Source of the DNA: Deltaproteobacteria bacterium
GTDB lineage: Bacteria > Myxococcota > Polyangia > Haliangiales > Haliangiaceae
DNA: 10,304 nt
Assembly (NCBI GenBank): GCA_018262455.1
Contig: JAGSPR010000235.1
Location: 1 to 10,304 of the forward strand
Direction: 5' to 3'
This document shows, one piece after another, positions 1-10,304 of the stretch. A program made the position numbers and the translations under genes. Below the pieces are notes generated by a model. That model was given only the letters and a program-made list of their open reading frames with translations. It was not told the DNA's origin and searched no databases. Positions within the stretch are counted from its first letter, which is position 1, and each line of letters starts with the position of its first letter.

Positions 1-386
1 CCGAACTCGATGATCTCCTCGACGACGGTGCGGTTCTGGTTGACCTTGATCGGGTACACGCCGCGGTACTGGCCGGTGTAGCCGTACTCGCGGATCGCGC
101 CGTTGAACGCGCCGCACAGCAGCTCGATGCGGGCGCGCAGGATGTCGCTGAACCGGAGCAGGATCGGCAGCTGGATGCCGCGCGCGACGAGCTCGTCGAT
201 CAGCTCCTTCATGTCGATCGTGCCGCCGCTCGGCCCCTCGCTCCGGGGCTGGACGATGAGGTTGCCCGCATCGTTGACTCCGAAGTAACCGCACCCCCAG
301 CGCGGGATGTTGTACGTGTCGTTCGCGTCCGCGGCCGTCCAGCGGCGCAACGGATCGTGAGCGGTGAGTGCCTTCGCGCGAGCCAT
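1..386 (-). CDS. speA: Biosynthetic arginine decarboxylase, N-terminal part (truncated by window edge)
   Basis: Translating the minus strand from the ATG at 386-384 gives 128 residues that run off the left edge. The enzyme is PLP-dependent and decarboxylates arginine to agmatine, the first step of the agmatine route to putrescine and spermidine. Family landmarks seen here are YNIPRWGCGYFGVND (residues 25-39), LPILLRFSDILRARIE (73-88) and YRGVYPIKVNQNRTVVEEI (107-125). Lys114 in YPIKVNQ is the expected PLP Schiff-base lysine. These belong to the large SpeA-type enzyme of the alanine-racemase fold, typically about 630-660 residues, so roughly a fifth is present. An in-frame TGA (395-393) lies two codons upstream of the ATG, so no earlier start is possible. 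No Shine-Dalgarno is visible. The gene is divergent from the HelD-type gene. GC replaces the more usual GE at position 32, probably harmless. Confidence 0.95.
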   Translation of the reverse strand, partial: MARAKALTAHDPLRRWTAADANDTYNIPRWGCGYFGVNDAGNLIVQPRSEGPSGGTIDMKELIDELVARGIQLPILLRFSDILRARIELLCGAFNGAIREYGYTGQYRGVYPIKVNQNRTVVEEIIEF

Positions 387-480
387 GATTGATCATGCAA
401 TTACGCACAATTCGCCGCTGGCGCAATGGGATTTGTACCCTCGGATCGGCTGCCGCCCTCGGTAACTGTCTCTCCCCGGC

Positions 481-508
481 TTGTGATCCGGCGGTCCTGA
501 GATAGATT
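481..508 (+). promoter_or_regulatory. Candidate sigma70-type promoter of the HelD-type gene
   Basis: TTGTGA (481-486, 4 of 6 matches to TTGACA) and TAGATT (503-508, 4 of 6 to TATAAT) are separated by 16 bases. The ATG follows the -10 by only 11 bases, so transcription would begin within a few bases of the start codon, and no Shine-Dalgarno is present. The rest of the 133-base divergent gap (387-519) holds nothing else I can assign. The speA promoter must lie there but I see no good match. Confidence 0.35.
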
Positions 509-519
509 CGCCGGTCCAC

Positions 520-2895
<2,376 letters not shown>

Positions 2896-2897
2896 AT

Positions 2898-2918
2898 GCC
2901 GCCGACCACCCCGGCGGC
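2898..2918 (+). terminator. GC-rich hairpin just after the HelD-type gene
   Basis: GCCGCCG (2898-2904) and CGGCGGC (2912-2918) form a perfect 7-bp all-GC stem with a 7-base loop, starting two bases after the TGA. There is no T tract after it, so it is not a classical intrinsic terminator. It may be a weak terminator or a 3'-end stabilising structure. Position and perfect pairing are the evidence; function is inferred. Confidence 0.45.
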
Positions 2919-2953
2919 GCTGCACAAACTCCGTCGCAATCGGTCCCGCGCGC

Positions 2954-2982
2954 TTGATCGGACTCCGTGATCGCCGTATCGC
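2954..2982 (+). promoter_or_regulatory. Candidate gnd promoter
   Basis: TTGATC (2954-2959, 4 of 6 to TTGACA) and TATCGC (2977-2982, 3 of 6 to TATAAT) are spaced by 17 bases. A start near 2989 would give a leader of about 46 bases containing the gnd Shine-Dalgarno. The -10 match is poor, so this is tentative. Confidence 0.3.
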
Positions 2983-3020
2983 TGTGGCTCCGCTGCTATT
3001 CGTCCGGTTCAGACACTCTC

Positions 3021-3030
3021 AGGGGGGAAG
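3021..3030 (+). promoter_or_regulatory. gnd ribosome binding site
   Basis: The purine run AGGGGGGAAG ends 4 bases before ATG 3035. It decides the gnd start against an in-frame TTG at 2954: the 27 extra residues from TTG show no similarity to the family and precede this site. Confidence 0.8.
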
Positions 3031-3034
3031 ATTC

Positions 3035-4585
3035 ATGGCACTGCCGAAACCAGCTCCAGCATCCGCCGACGTCGGCCTCGTCGGTCTCGCCGTCATGGGC
3101 CAGAACTTGGTCCTCAACATGGCCGACCATGGATTCAAGGTCGCCGTCTACAATCGCACCACCGCGACCACCGAGAAGTTCGTCGCGGACAACCCGCCGA
3201 GCGTGTTCGGCGAGACCGGTGGCGGCCTCGTCCCGGGTGCGGAGCTCAAGGACTTCGTGGCGTCGATCAAGCGCCCGCGGCGCATCGTGATCCTCGTCAA
3301 GGCCGGTGGGCCGACCGACGCGGTGATCGATTCGCTGGTGCCGCACCTCGAGAAGGGGGACGTCGTCGTCGACGGCGGCAACGCGCTGTACACCGACACG
3401 ATCCGCCGCGAGAAGGCGCTGACCGAGAAGGGTCTGCTGTTCGTCGGCTCGGGCGTCAGCGGTGGTGAAGAAGGCGCGCGGTTTGGGCCCTCGCTGATGC
3501 CGGGCGGCAAGCCCGAGTCGTGGGAGATCCTCAAGCCGGTGTGGATGGCGATCGCCGCGAAGGTCGACGCGAAGACCGGCAAGCCGCTCGAGGGCGCCGC
3601 GCCTGGCAAGCCGATCAAGGGCGGCGTGCCCTGCACGACGTACATCGGCCCGGACGGCGCGGGTCACTACGTCAAGATGGTGCACAACGGCATCGAGTAC
3701 GGCGACATGCAGCTGATCTGCGAGGCCTACTCGATCCTGCGCCACAGCCTCGGCAAGACGCCCGCGGAGATCTCGAAGATCATGAAGGAGTGGAACCAGG
3801 GCGACCTGGACTCGTTCCTGATCGAGATCAGCGCCGACGTGCTGCAGCAGCAGGATCCGGTCACCGGCAAGCCGTTCGTGGACGTCGTGCTCGACAGCGC
3901 CGGCCAGAAGGGCACCGGCAAGTGGACGAGCGTGAACGCGCTCGACCTCGGCATCCCGGCGGCCTCGGTCGCGGAGGCCGTGTTCGCGCGGCTGATCTCG
4001 AGCCAGAAGGACGAGCGCGTCCGCGCGTCCAAGCTGCTCGGCGGCCCGACGGGCCTCGGCAAGAGCGTCGAGATCACGGTCGACGCCGTGCGCGACGCGC
4101 TCTACTGCTCGAAGCTGTGCTGCTACGCGCAGGGCTTCGCGCTCTATGCGCAGGCCTCGATCGAGTACAAGTGGAACCTGAATCTCGCGGCGATCGCGCA
4201 GATCTTCCGTGGCGGCTGCATCATCCGCGCGCGGTTCCTCCAGAAGATCACCGAGGCGTTCGAGAACAACCCGAAGCTCGACAACCTGCTGGTGGATCCG
4301 TACTTCGTCGAGCAGGTGAAGAAGACGCAGGACAACTGGCGCAGGGTCGTCGCGCGCGCGGCGCTCGACGGCACGCCGGTGCCCGTGTTCGCGAGCGCGC
4401 TGTCGTACTACGACAGCTACCGCGCCGAGACCCTGCCGGCGAACCTGCTGCAAGGCCAGCGCGACTACTTCGGCGCGCACATGTACGAGCGCGTCGACCA
4501 GCCGCGTGGCGAGTTCTTCCACATCGACTGGCCCGATCCGAAGCGCCCGCAGCTCAAGGCGAGCGAGCTCGGCATGTCTCGCTAG
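3035..4585 (+). CDS. gnd: 6-phosphogluconate dehydrogenase (decarboxylating)
   Basis: The protein has 516 residues and oxidatively decarboxylates 6-phosphogluconate to ribulose 5-phosphate with reduction of NADP+ (or NAD+), in the oxidative pentose phosphate pathway in the cytosol. The N-terminal Rossmann domain starts with [13 protein letters not shown] (13-25), followed by [16 protein letters not shown] and the family signature [19 protein letters not shown] (from about 140) follow. The catalytic region [15 protein letters not shown] contains Lys214, matching the catalytic lysine, and His217-Asn218-Glu221. [15 protein letters not shown] and RGGCIIRA mark the all-helical C-terminal domain, and [18 protein letters not shown] the C-terminal tail (His482). 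It is longer than the usual 468-480 residues, mainly through a Lys/Gly/Pro-rich insertion at about 176-199, which suggests the longer gnd variant and not a defect. The start follows a strong Shine-Dalgarno. The 3' end carries an inverted repeat across the stop codon. Confidence 0.97.
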   Translation: MALPKPAPASADVGLVGLAVMGQNLVLNMADHGFKVAVYNRTTATTEKFVADNPPSVFGETGGGLVPGAELKDFVASIKRPRRIVILVKAGGPTDAVIDSLVPHLEKGDVVVDGGNALYTDTIRREKALTEKGLLFVGSGVSGGEEGARFGPSLMPGGKPESWEILKPVWMAIAAKVDAKTGKPLEGAAPGKPIKGGVPCTTYIGPDGAGHYVKMVHNGIEYGDMQLICEAYSILRHSLGKTPAEISKIMKEWNQGDLDSFLIEISADVLQQQDPVTGKPFVDVVLDSAGQKGTGKWTSVNALDLGIPAASVAEAVFARLISSQKDERVRASKLLGGPTGLGKSVEITVDAVRDALYCSKLCCYAQGFALYAQASIEYKWNLNLAAIAQIFRGGCIIRARFLQKITEAFENNPKLDNLLVDPYFVEQVKKTQDNWRRVVARAALDGTPVPVFASALSYYDSYRAETLPANLLQGQRDYFGAHMYERVDQPRGEFFHIDWPDPKRPQLKASELGMSR

Positions 4586-4606
4586 CTTGCGCCCTTGGAG
4601 CGAGAC
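4576..4606 (+). terminator. Inverted repeat across the gnd stop codon, possible terminator
   Basis: GTCTCGCT (4576-4583) and AGCGAGAC (4599-4606) are perfect 8-bp complements with a 15-base spacer. The left arm ends on the first base of the gnd TAG. C residues, not T, follow the right arm, so an intrinsic terminator is uncertain; a protein-binding or mRNA-stabilising element is possible. It lies between gnd and the small lipoprotein gene, so it might limit read-through. Confidence 0.4.
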
Positions 4607-4640
4607 CCCGGCAGGTGGCTTTCGGGGTACGTTCGCGCGC

Positions 4641-5225
4641 ATGACGACATCCTGGCGCGCAGTGTGGCTGCTGATGTTGGGCGCTTGCGGAAGCGAGCAC
4701 GGGCAGTCGCCCAGCGACGCGCCACCGGCGTCCATCGATGCCATCGATTCGAGGTGCAGCTCGGGGCCGTCGGCACGGGTCACCGGCACCGCCGGGACGT
4801 ACGATCGCGTGTATGCCGGCGCGGTGTCGCTGCCCGGTCCGGTCGCGGGTCCCGGCCTCGCGTCGATGCAGCTGCACGTGGTGTTTGCCAACGCCGCGGC
4901 CCTCGACCCGAACATCCTCGAGTGCTGTGTGCGGGATTCGAGCTGCTGCGCGATCGACACGCTCGCGGCCACGACCGAACCGATCCTGCCCGGGGCAGAG
5001 GCCGGCAGCCACCAGGTGACGTTCACCAAGACCTTCGGCAGCGATCTCGCGGTTCCGGGCACGCTGACGATCACGACGTTCGTGGATCCCTTCGCGTCGC
5101 AGCCCGGGATGCTTGGCGGCACGATCCAGGCGGCGACCAACGGGCAGACCATCGACGGCGACTTCGCGACCGAGTTCTGCCCGGCGCTGCTGTCGATCGC
5201 GATGGCGCGCACGAGCGCGCCCTGA
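4641..5225 (+). CDS. Predicted lipoprotein of unknown function
   Basis: I do not recognise this 194-residue protein. It begins MTTSWRAVWLLMLGACGSE, a short signal peptide with a lipobox (LGAC) and lipidation cysteine Cys16, so it should be exported and lipid-anchored. A Ser/Pro/Ala/Asp-rich linker follows. The body (about 45-190) is rich in small residues and alternating hydrophobic stretches (MQLHVVFAN, GTLTITTFV), suggesting beta structure. Six further cysteines include two adjacent pairs, Cys95-Cys96 and Cys102-Cys103 (CCVRDSSCC), plus one near each end of the body. They are probably disulphide-bonded outside the cytoplasm or could bind a metal; this is inferred. The frame is open upstream to 4506, but the signal peptide fixes the ATG at 4641. 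No Shine-Dalgarno is visible; TACGTT (4628-4633) lies 7 bases upstream. It lies 55 bases after gnd and converges on the L,D-transpeptidase-like gene. Confidence 0.8.
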   Translation: MTTSWRAVWLLMLGACGSEHGQSPSDAPPASIDAIDSRCSSGPSARVTGTAGTYDRVYAGAVSLPGPVAGPGLASMQLHVVFANAAALDPNILECCVRDSSCCAIDTLAATTEPILPGAEAGSHQVTFTKTFGSDLAVPGTLTITTFVDPFASQPGMLGGTIQAATNGQTIDGDFATEFCPALLSIAMARTSAP

Positions 5226-5234
5226 CCCCCCCCC
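5226..5234. repeat. C9 homopolymer between convergent stop codons
   Basis: Nine consecutive C residues fill the whole gap between the TGA of the upstream lipoprotein gene (5223-5225) and the TAG (read from 5236 to 5234) of the convergent gene. Such tracts are prone to slippage and sequencing error, but length change here would not alter either protein. Confidence 0.6.
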
Positions 5235-6024
5235 TACGGCAGACCCCACGCTGGCGCGAGGGCGGCGTAGTCGGCCTTCGGCAGCAGCACGAACACCGCG
5301 GTCGGATCGAGTGTGGCGATCAGCTCGGCCAGCTTGGGCTCGGCCATCGCGGTGCAGCCGACCGTGGTCGAGTCGGTGCCGTGCCAGACGTGGAGAAAGA
5401 TGCAGCTGCCGCCGCCGGGCGCATGCGCGGGGTTGTGCGCGACATCGACGACCCAGGTGTAGGCCTCGTCGGGTCGCCGCATGTCCTCGGCGGAGGTCCA
5501 GTCGACGGCCGCGACCGTGCGCTGATCGAGGATGCGATCGTAGTGACTCGACGCCGGATCGTCGACGCACTTCCAGGCGTCGTCGAGCGGCGTGTAGGCG
5601 AGCTGGATGCCGGACGGCGGCCGCTTGGCGTAGCCGTAGGCGCCGCGGAGCGCGAACACGCCGGCGGGGCTCTTGCCGTCGCCTTCGTGCTTCGTCGGTC
5701 CGTCGTGGCCGCGAGGGGCTCCGATCCCGTGGAGGCCGGCACCCCAGCCGGCGCCAGACTTGCCGATCACGCCGGGCCACGGCTCGCCGATGGCGCGCCA
5801 GGTGGTGCCCTCGCGCCTCCAGCGCTGCAGCGTGGCGCGCGTCGCGGTCCAGTCGTCGACGATCGCGGTGACGAGCTCGCGCGTGGCCGGCGGGATCACG
5901 CTGGCGGGTGGCGCGACCCCTGGCCTGGGTTCGATGGCGGCAGCCGGGCCTGGCTCGGAGCGCCCGCACGCCGCGAGGGCCACGAACGCGAGCACGGCCG
6001 CGGCGATCGTGATCGTGCGGGTCA

Positions 6025-6025
<1 letters not shown>
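5234..6025 (-). CDS. Lipoprotein with L,D-transpeptidase (YkuD-type) domain
   Basis: The 263-residue product starts with GTG at 6025. VTRTITIAAAVLAFVALAAC is a signal peptide with lipobox LAAC and lipidation site Cys20. A linker and helical part precede the YkuD-like domain: GKSGAGWGAGLHG, then EGDGKSPAGVFALRGAYGYA, and near the C-terminus FLHVWHGTDSTTVGCTAM with His212 and Cys224 as the likely catalytic pair. Enzymes of this fold use the cysteine to make 3-3 cross-links in peptidoglycan or attach proteins to it; the HVW...GC arrangement resembles the COG3786-type subgroup, whose substrates are less well defined. The protein should act in the periplasm. The nadA stop and this GTG share one base (TAGTG), so expression is probably by translational coupling from nadA; no clear Shine-Dalgarno is seen. 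The frame is open far upstream inside nadA, but the signal peptide places the start here. Confidence 0.88.
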
Positions 6026-7008
<983 letters not shown>

Positions 7009-7015
7009 GGGGGAG

Positions 7016-7019
7016 TCCT
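7016..7019 (-). promoter_or_regulatory. nadA ribosome binding site
   Basis: On the minus strand AGGA stands 7 bases before the nadA ATG, normal Shine-Dalgarno spacing. It contrasts with the kinase, HelD-type and small lipoprotein genes, which have none. I found no convincing nadA promoter in the 95-base divergent gap (7009-7103). Confidence 0.65.
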
Positions 7020-7088
7020 AGCACGTCGGATGATCGGTGTGCCCTGGTCGGATGCGGCGGTCCGCGCGTTCGGTTCCGCCCGCGCGTG

Positions 7089-7094
7089 TAGACT
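7089..7094 (+). promoter_or_regulatory. Candidate -10 element of the soluble kinase gene
   Basis: TAGACT matches TATAAT at 4 of 6 positions and sits 9 bases before the GTG start. The TAG is also an in-frame stop, making GTG 7104 the earliest start. No good -35 is visible at normal spacing. With no Shine-Dalgarno, a leaderless or nearly leaderless transcript is inferred. Confidence 0.35.
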
Positions 7095-7103
7095 GCACGC
7101 GCC

Positions 7104-7985
7104 GTGAGCCTGCAACCATCACTCGAGCCCGGGATGCGCATCGGGCGCTATCAGGTGACCGGCACCATCGGTCGCGGTGGCATGGGGGGCGTCTTCGAGG
7201 TAGAGGACGAGACCGGCCAGCGCTACGCGCTGAAGTCGCCTGTCGTGGACGTCGACCCGAGCGGCGAGGTGACGCGGCGGTTCGCGCGCGAGGCCAACGC
7301 GCTCCGCATGCTCGATCACCCGAACCTCGTGGCGGCGAGCGACGTGTTCGTCGAGGCCGGCACGCTGTTCCTCGTGATGGAGAAGGTCGTCGGCCGCACG
7401 CTCGGCAAGCTGATCGCCGAGGGGCCGGTCGCCCCGCGGCAGGCGCTCGTGCTCGCACGCCAGATCCTCGACGGCGTCGGTCACGCCCACGCCCAGGGCT
7501 TCGTGCATCGCGACCTCAAGCCCGACAACCTGCTGCTCGCGCCGATGGGCGGCTGGGAGCGGATCAAGATCATCGACTTCGGGCTGGTCAAGATCATGGG
7601 TGACGTCGCCGCGGCGTTCGGCGCATCGGCGTTGACCCGCACCGGGCTCGTGTTCGGCACGCCGGCCTACATGTCGCCCGAGCAAGCGCTCGGCAGGCTC
7701 GTCGACGGTCGCGCGGACCTCTACGCGATCGGGATCATCCTCTACGAGATGCTCGTCGGGAAGCTGCCGTTCCTCGACCCGGATCCCCTCGTGATGATGC
7801 GGCTGCAGGCGAAGGTCCCGCCACCGAGCTTGCGCGAGGTCACTTCCGATGCGGCATGGTGCACGCCGCAGCTCGTCGCGCTGGTCGAGGGTGCGCTCGT
7901 CAAGGAGCCGGAGCACCGGTTCCCGTCGGCCGCGGTGATGACCGCCGCGCTCGACGACGCGTTCGGCTCGCTCGATCACCTGTAG
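7104..7985 (+). CDS. Hanks-type serine/threonine protein kinase, soluble, catalytic domain only
   Basis: This 293-residue protein is almost entirely a kinase domain. Seen in order: glycine loop IGRGGMGGVF (22-31), ATP-anchoring Lys44 in YALKS, the alpha-C glutamate probably Glu63, HRDLKPDN (135-142) with catalytic Asp137, DFG (158-160), the activation segment ending GTPAYMSPEQ (185-194), and DLYAIGIILYEML (205-217). All key residues are present, so it should be active; HRD marks it as an RD kinase that may need activation-loop phosphorylation (Thr178, Thr180 and Ser175 are candidates by position only). There is no transmembrane segment, sensor or repeat domain, unlike many bacterial members of the family, so it should be cytosolic and depend on partners. 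GTG is the earliest start because TAG 7089-7091 is in frame; ATG 7134 would lose ten residues. It ends three bases from the convergent kinase gene. Substrate unknown. Confidence 0.93.
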   Translation: MSLQPSLEPGMRIGRYQVTGTIGRGGMGGVFEVEDETGQRYALKSPVVDVDPSGEVTRRFAREANALRMLDHPNLVAASDVFVEAGTLFLVMEKVVGRTLGKLIAEGPVAPRQALVLARQILDGVGHAHAQGFVHRDLKPDNLLLAPMGGWERIKIIDFGLVKIMGDVAAAFGASALTRTGLVFGTPAYMSPEQALGRLVDGRADLYAIGIILYEMLVGKLPFLDPDPLVMMRLQAKVPPPSLREVTSDAAWCTPQLVALVEGALVKEPEHRFPSAAVMTAALDDAFGSLDHL

Positions 7986-7988
7986 GGG

Positions 7989-9251
7989 TCAGTCGGCTTC
8001 GCCGCGTCCGCGCTCGCCGTCCGCGGACATCGCCTCGAGCTGTTCGCGCAGGTCCGTGGTCTCCGGACTCTCGCGGTACTTGTGCTCGAACTCGATGAGC
8101 TTGCGGCGTGCTTCGCTGAACCGGTGCTCGTAGAGCTTGTCGACGATCTTGTTCCAGTCCTTGGCGGCCTTGCCGTCCATGCCTCGAGGTGGGCGCGCGG
8201 TGATCTGGCGCGGCTGGTCGGGATCCCGAACCGGGTCGGCCGGGCGGGACATCGGTGCCAGAGGATCCATCGGAGAGGTCGTCGCCGGACCGCGCTGCGA
8301 ACGGGCCGCGGCGATGATCACGATCAGCACGGCCAGGGCAGCGCCCGCGATGGCCCACGGTCGCCAGCGCCGCGGCGTGACGAGGGGTGCCGCGCCGGGC
8401 AGCGACATGGCGCTCGTCGGGGTGACGGGCTCGGCGGGTGCCGCCAGGCCCGGTGTCGAGGTTGCCCCGGCGAGCGCGTCCGCGAGCTCGGCCGCGGTCG
8501 GCCGCGCGCCCGGCTCGATCGAGACCGCGCGATCGATCACCGCGATCACGTCCGCGGGAAGGGTCGGGGCGTGGTCACGCAGCGACGCTACCGGGGCGAA
8601 CAGCGCGCCGCTCGTCGCGTCGAGCCGTGGCCAGCGACCCGCGGCCGCCTCGTACAAGGTGGCGCCGAGCCCGTAGATGTCGCCCTCGGGACCGGTCTGG
8701 CCGCGCACCAGGGCCTCGGGGGGTGCGTAGGCGGGTGAGCCGACGAACTGCCCGGTCATCGTGATCTCCGAGTCGGGGATGTGCGCGACGCCGAAGTCGG
8801 CGAGCTTCCACATCCCGGCGCCGGCGGCGAGGATGTTCGCCGGCTTGACGTCGCGGTGGACGATGCCCGCGACATGAGCCGCGGCGAGCGCGCGGGCGAT
8901 CTGGATCCCGAGCGCCCTCAGCTCGCTGGCGCCCAGCGGTCCGCCGGCGAGGCGCTCCTTGAGCGTGGGGCCTGCCACCCGCTCCATCACGAGGTAGGGC
9001 GGCTCGGCGGTGAGGTCGATGTCGAACACCTGGACCACGCCGGGGTGGGACAGCGAGGCGATCGCCCGTGCTTCCTGGCGGAACCGATCGTCGAGCAGGC
9101 GCGCGGCGAGCCCCGAGTGCTTGCCCCGCAACGTCTTCACCGCGACCTCGCGGCCGAGCACTTCGTCCACCGCCGCGTAGACCTCGCCCATGCCGCCGAC
9201 GCCGAGCGTGCCGGTGACCCGATAGCGACCGAAGCTGTGCGCCTCTGCCAC
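7989..9251 (-). CDS. Membrane-anchored Hanks-type serine/threonine protein kinase
   Basis: The 420-residue protein has an N-terminal kinase domain (about 9-262): glycine loop LGVGGMGEVY (16-25), Lys39 in VAVKTL, alpha-C Glu60, HRDVKPAN (132-139) with Asp134, DFG (152-154), GSPAYAPPE (171-179), DIYGLGATLYE (191-201) and the late conserved Arg250. A Pro/Ala/Thr-rich linker leads to one transmembrane segment (about 298-316, WAIAGAALAVLIVIIAA). Beyond it are a Pro/Arg-rich stretch and a charged helical tail (360-412, DWNKIVDKLYEHRFSEARRK). The kinase should face the cytoplasm with a small periplasmic tail. The tail resembles a single TPR-like helical hairpin, but that is only a guess; there are no PASTA repeats. 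The GTG start is the earliest possible: TAG (9263-9261) is in frame 9 bases upstream and also forms a candidate -10 (TAGGGT). Signals and substrates are unknown. Confidence 0.93.
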   Translation of the reverse strand: MAEAHSFGRYRVTGTLGVGGMGEVYAAVDEVLGREVAVKTLRGKHSGLAARLLDDRFRQEARAIASLSHPGVVQVFDIDLTAEPPYLVMERVAGPTLKERLAGGPLGASELRALGIQIARALAAAHVAGIVHRDVKPANILAAGAGMWKLADFGVAHIPDSEITMTGQFVGSPAYAPPEALVRGQTGPEGDIYGLGATLYEAAAGRWPRLDATSGALFAPVASLRDHAPTLPADVIAVIDRAVSIEPGARPTAAELADALAGATSTPGLAAPAEPVTPTSAMSLPGAAPLVTPRRWRPWAIAGAALAVLIVIIAAARSQRGPATTSPMDPLAPMSRPADPVRDPDQPRQITARPPRGMDGKAAKDWNKIVDKLYEHRFSEARRKLIEFEHKYRESPETTDLREQLEAMSADGERGRGEAD

Positions 9252-9257
9252 GGCAAC

Positions 9258-9270
9258 ACCCTATCAGGGT
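9258..9270. promoter_or_regulatory. Dyad overlapping the -10-like element of the membrane kinase gene
   Basis: ACCCT (9258-9262) and AGGGT (9266-9270) are perfect complements around a 3-base centre. On the minus strand the candidate -10 TAGGGT (9263-9258) lies inside it, 6 bases before the GTG. A repressor site or autoregulatory operator is possible; a 5-bp dyad can also arise by chance. Confidence 0.3.
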
Positions 9271-9364
9271 TGGTCATCCCGTACGACCTCTCCGACGTGG
9301 CGCCCCTGGACGCGCTCGTCGGTCAATTCGTGCGGTGAGAGTGGCTGTGCGATGGTGATCTCGC

Positions 9365-9393
9365 TTGGCCTGCCGACGGGGCTCGGGTAGGTT
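9365..9393 (+). promoter_or_regulatory. Candidate promoter of the thiC riboswitch transcript
   Basis: TTGGCC (9365-9370, 4 of 6 to TTGACA) and TAGGTT (9388-9393, 3 of 6 to TATAAT) have the ideal 17-base spacing. A start near 9400 would place the TPP aptamer at the very 5' end of the transcript, as expected. The rest of the 267-base gap before thiC (9252-9518) holds the dyad at its left end, this promoter and the aptamer; between 9271 and 9364 I see nothing. Confidence 0.45.
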
Positions 9394-9413
9394 CCATTCG
9401 CGCAAACGACTTT

Positions 9414-10304
<891 letters not shown>

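Noticed and set aside
388..401. ATTG-ATCATG-CAAT partial palindrome just upstream of the speA start
   Set aside because: The arms are only 4 bp, and TGATCA-type palindromes arise often by chance; no second copy was seen.
2954..3034. 27-residue N-terminal extension of gnd from TTG 2954
   Set aside because: The extension does not resemble the family, and a strong Shine-Dalgarno precedes ATG 3035.
2996..5212. Very long minus-strand open frame (738 codons) opposite gnd and the small lipoprotein gene
   Set aside because: gnd is certain on the plus strand; the antisense product is low-complexity Arg/Leu/Val/Asp-rich and spans two unrelated genes.
9270..9338. Possible 22-codon plus-strand small ORF starting at TTG
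   Set aside because: It has GC-rich third positions and reads plausibly, but has no Shine-Dalgarno and a rare start codon, and it is the tail of a long shadow frame opposite the kinase.

Overview
The window is very G+C-rich, with most third codon positions G or C. It carries single-copy housekeeping genes packed tightly with two Hanks-type Ser/Thr protein kinases and two predicted lipoproteins. This style fits a myxobacterium-like (Myxococcota, former Deltaproteobacteria) chromosome. That placement is an inference from gene content and composition; no rRNA or other taxonomic marker is present. I see no tRNA, rRNA, CRISPR array, transposase, phage gene or attachment site. It reads as core chromosome, not as an island.

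Layout, left to right. (1) Positions 1-386, minus: the N-terminal quarter or so of biosynthetic arginine decarboxylase (speA), running off the left edge. (2) 387-519: a short divergent intergenic region with a candidate promoter for the next gene. (3) 520-2895, plus: a HelD-type superfamily 1 helicase/translocase, followed by a GC hairpin. (4) 3035-4585, plus: 6-phosphogluconate dehydrogenase (gnd) with a strong Shine-Dalgarno; an 8-bp inverted repeat overlaps its stop codon. (5) 4641-5225, plus: a small cysteine-containing lipoprotein of unknown function. (6) 5234-7008, minus: nadA (quinolinate synthase) followed by a lipoprotein with an L,D-transpeptidase-type (YkuD) domain; the two genes share one base. 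(7) 7104-7985, plus, and 7989-9251, minus: two tail-to-tail Ser/Thr kinases, one soluble and catalytic-domain only, the other with a transmembrane anchor. (8) 9365-10304, plus: a promoter candidate, a TPP riboswitch and the start of thiC, which runs off the right edge.

The metabolic genes cover polyamine (speA), pentose phosphate/NADPH (gnd), NAD (nadA) and thiamine (thiC) synthesis. They do not form one pathway and, apart from nadA with its downstream lipoprotein, look independently transcribed.

The most interesting material is at the right end. The TPP aptamer's conserved 3' element is itself part of the thiC Shine-Dalgarno, leaving only 5 bases before the ATG. Two codons into thiC, eleven perfect AACGGC hexamers encode an (Asn-Gly)11 tract. 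A second theme is that four genes without a Shine-Dalgarno have a TANNNT hexamer 6-11 bases before the start codon, suggesting leaderless transcripts. I found no convincing new multi-gene defence or mobile system.
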